Assembly (NCBI GenBank): GCA_028532985.1
Contig: JANCIK010000003.1
Span: 72,001-136,000 of the forward strand
DNA length: 64,000 nucleotides
Direction of reading: 5' to 3'
Origin: Stropharia rugosoannulata
Lineage: Eukaryota > Basidiomycota > Agaricomycetes > Agaricales > Strophariaceae
The first letter of the stretch is position 1, and each line of letters begins with the position of its first letter. Below the pieces are notes generated by a model, which was not told the origin of the DNA, did not search any database, and saw only the letters and a list, made by a program, of their open reading frames with translations. The translations under genes were made by a program, and so were the position numbers. Below are positions 57,776 to 64,000 of this stretch, piece after piece.

Positions 57776-58851
57776 GGGCGAAAAAGATCGCACGACTTTT
57801 TTGGGGGCAGCAGTAGTAACACTTACCAGCTTATATACATACCCATGAGAGGAAGAAGACGTGGAGCATAAGCCAGTGTCAAAGGATGTGCATCCCTAAC
57901 CACCATATACGGCTGAAGGAGTGTTGGCGAAGTAATCTCGCTCAAGCGGATGTTAACTTTTTGTTAATGTGCTGTGACTCAACGGAGCTTCTTGAGCATC
58001 TCTTTTGGGTTATATTCAACGTAATAAGGCGTCTTGAAGGCACTTCGTGCTGCAACCTGTTGCTGAGTAGGACTCTTTAAATTGACCGATCAGGATCACC
58101 AGATTGAACCTTCATATGCCAACCGTATATGGGTGACCAATTATAAGCCAAGTCGCTGCAAATACATAAGAAATTCCAAATATACCACCATGCAAATGCG
58201 TATAGAAATCGAAGCCAACTGCATAAAGAAGACTTACCCTACACGTAAATTGTGCCCAACTGTGCGATGACTCTTCTACCTTTCCAGAATGACTGGCGGA
58301 TTCCCGACCATGTTGCTCGTCCTAGTAACAGGATAGGCCAATCAGAGCAAGAGCGACAACACCACATCTTGAAAGAGGAAGCAACAAACGGATTTGGAAC
58401 CAATGCGTGACGAAGTAAGATGATGATATACGAGTTAGACCATGGGTATACGTTGTTTACAATGAGAATTGATCCACACGATGGAAGGCATGGAACCGAA
58501 TCAGTATGGTTTATAGTGCAAGCAGGATAATGGTAATTAAAAAACGGAAGCGAAAGATGAACATGATGATGAATGAAAGGTATGTAAGATAACTTGAGAT
58601 GATGCGAAAGAATATTTGTACATGACTAGATGGATACAACAAAAATAAGAAAAATGTATGCAAACTTGAGATATCATAGCTTGATATGAGATTGGATGTA
58701 GATGGATAGTTCGTAACAATAGTGGTAAGTTGTCGGAGTAGACGCGTTGAAGATCCGAGTCAGTGGGAAGTGGAATCGCGTAATTGAACCTGTCAATGAC
58801 AAACCATTGGAGTGGCGAGACGGTGGCGACGCAGAATTGTCAATTTAGTCG
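57776..58851. other. intergenic region
   Basis: A 1.08-kb AT-rich stretch between two minus-strand genes, holding the promoter of the short WSC gene and the 3' end of SNF1. No gene is supported. Confidence 0.45.
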
Positions 58852-61106
<2,255 letters not shown>

Positions 61107-61921
61107 TATGAATCAATGGGCAGTAAGATGGAGGTGTGGGGTATAGAGTTGTTTGTGCCTGCTTGGACCTTCTCTATCTTAATCGGCTTATCGGCATTCC
61201 TACAATTCCAGAATTCACTTGGAGTTCACGCTCTACCATGTAGGGTGTATCTTTTATTTGACAAGGGCTTGTGGGTAAGAAAATCATACCACATCGGGCA
61301 GAGATTAATGGTATAAGAGGAATCGAGGGGTCCTACTCTCAAAGAGGGGTTAAGTATATCATCACTGATCCAAGGCCACGCGAGCATGTCCCGTGACTGG
61401 ATAGACTAATTTAGGCAGACTGCAGCAGCTTTTAAGGTTGATTTTCGACAGTCTTCAACTTCAAACTTACCTCAACTAGGTGAAACTATATACTATAATA
61501 TACATTCGACGCTAAACATATTCAAACTGCTCTACAAGCCTGCGATATCACGAGTGCGGAATTGGAAGTTAATCGGAAGTCAATAAGCACAGAAAGCAGC
61601 CTAACCTTGCTCGAACACCGTTATGTTTCTAGCGTCGTATGTTCAGGTCATGCCTGACACCCAAACGACTCGTGGACATCACTCGACCCCCCTCATGATA
61701 CAACTCGGACCGTTCAACAGTTTGATCTTTCGTAACATCTGGCCGCCTCCCGAACTTCCCGAGCTTCTATGTAGCATTAACTTGTAGAGTACCAGGACAT
61801 GGTAGCATCTTCCGAGCTTCCCATGGTTCATTATATTCGCAGGAAGGGTCTAGCATGGCTCAAGGCAGCAGCAAAATATAAGGGGACTCTATTATTCTAA
61901 AGTTGTTCACCTCCCAGAGAA
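61107..61921. other. divergent promoter region
   Basis: An 815-bp stretch between the divergent SNF1 and beta-mannosidase genes. An AATATAAG-type TATA-like element lies about 45 bp before the mannosidase ATG. No gene is seen. Confidence 0.45.
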
Positions 61922-64000
61922 ATGATGCTTTTGTCATTCCACTGCTTTGCTGCTACTTTGTCTTTGATAGCCCCATGCGTTCTCGCCGATTTGTTTGACC
62001 TGGCCAATCTCAACTGGAGACTCAGAAACCGGAATGGCACGATTGATATCCCCTCTTCTGGTCCACCTTCGCAAGTCCATCTCGACTTGGTCAAAGCAGG
62101 GCTGATATCTGAGCCTCTACTAGAGATCAACGGTTGGTACTCTTGTTCCCCTGCAGCGTTCGTCCAATCATTGAAGGGTCGCAGATTTTACTGAACGATG
62201 GGTTGTTGACGAAAATTGGGCTTACATGGCGGATATAACACCGTTCCTTTCAAGTCGCTTATTTCAAGAAGCTGAGGCAACTTTGCTGGTATTTTATGGA
62301 ATCGACACAATTGCTAACATAGTACGTGGGTGCCAAATCGTTATCGTGGCAGATCTTTAACAATTGCCAGACCTTAGCAGAGCATCCAGTTGCTTGGGTC
62401 AACAATCAATTCAGACAGTACATATTCGATGTCACTGATATCTTGAAGGTTGCACGGGATAGTACTTTAGTCGTGGCATTTGAATCTGCATGGGCATACG
62501 GCTTGAATGTCACCACAAGACCGGACGCCGAGTTCTTCCCGGTACAAACAACAGATAATGTAAGTATCTTCTTGTGTTCAACTGCTAGAGCTCATACGCT
62601 TTGCTTTCAGTTTGAATACCCAGGGGTTCGACAATGGATTCGAAAAGTTGCTTCGGATTTCGGATGGGATTGGGTGCGCTGTTAACAATAAACTTTTTAT
62701 CCTGTTTATACTCAAAAATATATAAATAATGCAGGGTCCCGCCTTTGTACCGAGCGGTATACACAAATCTGCGTACTTTGTGACTTTGGGTCCTCAAATA
62801 AGTTCTAATATTGACCCTGCAACCGGACAACCTGATACGCCTACTCTTCTTTTCGTCGAGGAAAGTTCAATTGATATCTACAAATACGGACAGTCTTTTT
62901 CAGCTGCACCAGTGGAAAGCGCGGACTGGGTTGTCAATGTATCTCTGGCGTTGCGGTCTGCGGTCAATTTAGAGACAATTTTCTTGACGCTAGAGTTCCC
63001 GGAACTTGATATATCCAGGGTCTTTCCTCTCAATCTGGACCCTCATCATGATTATAGCACCTCACCCCTCTGGATCAACGCACTCTGGATGATCCCTGAC
63101 ACTATTCCCGAGCGGTGGTATCCTCATAACTTAGGCACCCCAAAACTTTACAATATGACAATCACGATGGGGACCGGTTCGTCCAAGACGATTATATCTT
63201 TCGTTACTCGTACAGGATTCAGGACGATTCAGCTCGTTCAAGCTCCTTACAGTCAGCACGACGTAGAGACTCGAGGAATCACCCCGGGTGATCAATGGCA
63301 TTTCAATATCAACGGCAGGCCGTTTTATGCTCTAGGAACCAATATCATACCATTCGATCCGTTCTATGCGAGGACAGCATCCGACCACGTTAGGTGGGTG
63401 CTTGAGAGTGCTGTAAAGAGCGGGCAGAATATGGTTTGTTTATTTATAGTTTTTCTAACATGGTAATTTATTCTCATTGGTACAGGTTCGGGTCTGGGGT
63501 GGTGGAACATACCAACCGTCCGATCCAACTACAGCAGGTGGTGTATATGACTTTTATACCGTCTGTGACGAACTGGGTATCCTCGCCTGGTCGGAACTCA
63601 TTTTCTCCGACTCTTTATATCCTATCAACAATTTCTTGCTTGAATCAATCGAACCTGAAGTTCGCCAAAACGTCAGGCGTATCAATAGGCATCCAAGTAA
63701 TGCACAATGGGCGGGTGGCAATGAAATCGAAGGTATTGTTATTGAAGTTAACAATACTTTGGCCAATGGGACGCATTATCTGAACGAGGTATGTTATAAC
63801 ACCTTGAAGCATCTGTTCGGTGTGACTACTGAAAAATGTCACTAGTTTGTAACACTTTTCCAAGATTTTTTACATGGTATCGTCACTTCCGAAACTCGTG
63901 CAGTATGTTTCTATAACACTTATAAGTCAACGTATCTAATATTCCTCGCCTATCTAAAACGTCAGGTACCATATACAGACTGCTCGACCACGAATGGCGT
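61922..64000 (+). CDS. beta-mannosidase, glycoside hydrolase family 2 (partial, runs off the end)
   Basis: Secreted enzyme that removes terminal beta-mannose from mannan oligosaccharides and N-glycans. ATG 61922 gives the signal peptide MMLLSFHCFAATLSLIAPCV. Joined exons then read ADLFDLANLNWRLRNRNGTI, ERWVVDENWAYMADITPFL, VGAKSLSWQIFNNCQTL, WVNNQFRQYIFDVTDILKVA, KVASDFGWDWGPAFVPSGIH, GDQWHFNINGRPFYALGTNI, VRVWGGGTYQPSDPTTAGGV and FYTVCDELGILAWSELIFSD. The general-acid region is INRHPSNAQWAGGNEIEGIV, with the expected catalytic Glu in NE. The frame continues through further short introns past YTDCSTTNG and is cut by the window end, so the nucleophile region is not seen. Confidence 0.92.

Overview
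The window is nuclear DNA of a filamentous basidiomycete, most likely a mushroom-type fungus (Agaricomycetes). Nearly every gene is split by many short GT-AG introns of about 45-70 bp. The protein families also fit: tandem-WSC secreted proteins, agaric-type F-box proteins, HET-domain proteins and fungal HeLo/MLKL-N-like helical proteins. Coding sequence was reconstructed by eye by joining exons, so exon borders are inferred unless stated.

Layout. 0.4-5.3 kb: histidyl-tRNA synthetase (-) and dihydroxyacetone kinase (+). 5.6-11.3 kb: a MARVEL-like membrane protein (-), a secreted tandem-WSC protein (+) and ribosomal protein uL1 (-). 12-17.5 kb: long-chain acyl-CoA synthetase (+), an unknown basic protein (+) and a BTB protein (-). 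18.3-19.2 kb: a decayed short-chain dehydrogenase. 19.5-31.7 kb: chaperonin CCT3 (+), a RhoGAP protein (-), an F-box protein (+), histone H3 (-) and a second F-box protein (+). 32-36.4 kb: a single-pass membrane protein (-) and a choline/ethanolamine phosphotransferase (-). 43.8-46.2 kb: a multipass membrane protein (-) divergent from a peroxiredoxin-like protein (+). 48.3-53.8 kb: a 14-TM MFS transporter (+), an unknown protein (-) and a TauD-like dioxygenase (-). 56.7-64 kb: a second WSC protein (-), SNF1 kinase (-) and a GH2 beta-mannosidase (+) cut by the window end.

The most interesting part is 36.7-43.5 kb plus 54.9-56.7 kb. Two paralogous HET-domain proteins (HET1, HET2) flank or lie near two neighbouring genes (A at 39.0-40.0 kb, B at 40.4-42.0 kb). 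A and B encode helical bundles of the type seen at the N-terminus of fungal NLRs and cell-death effectors, and both end in the same short Gly/Ser/His/Asn motif. Two more small genes (C and D at 42.4-43.5 kb) carry Asn/Thr-rich segments, and C ends like B. This looks like a locally evolved allorecognition or programmed-cell-death module using a candidate amyloid-type signalling motif. That reading is inference; the shared motif itself is directly visible.

The remaining genes are mostly conserved housekeeping genes. I found no tRNA, rRNA, CRISPR or intact transposon.
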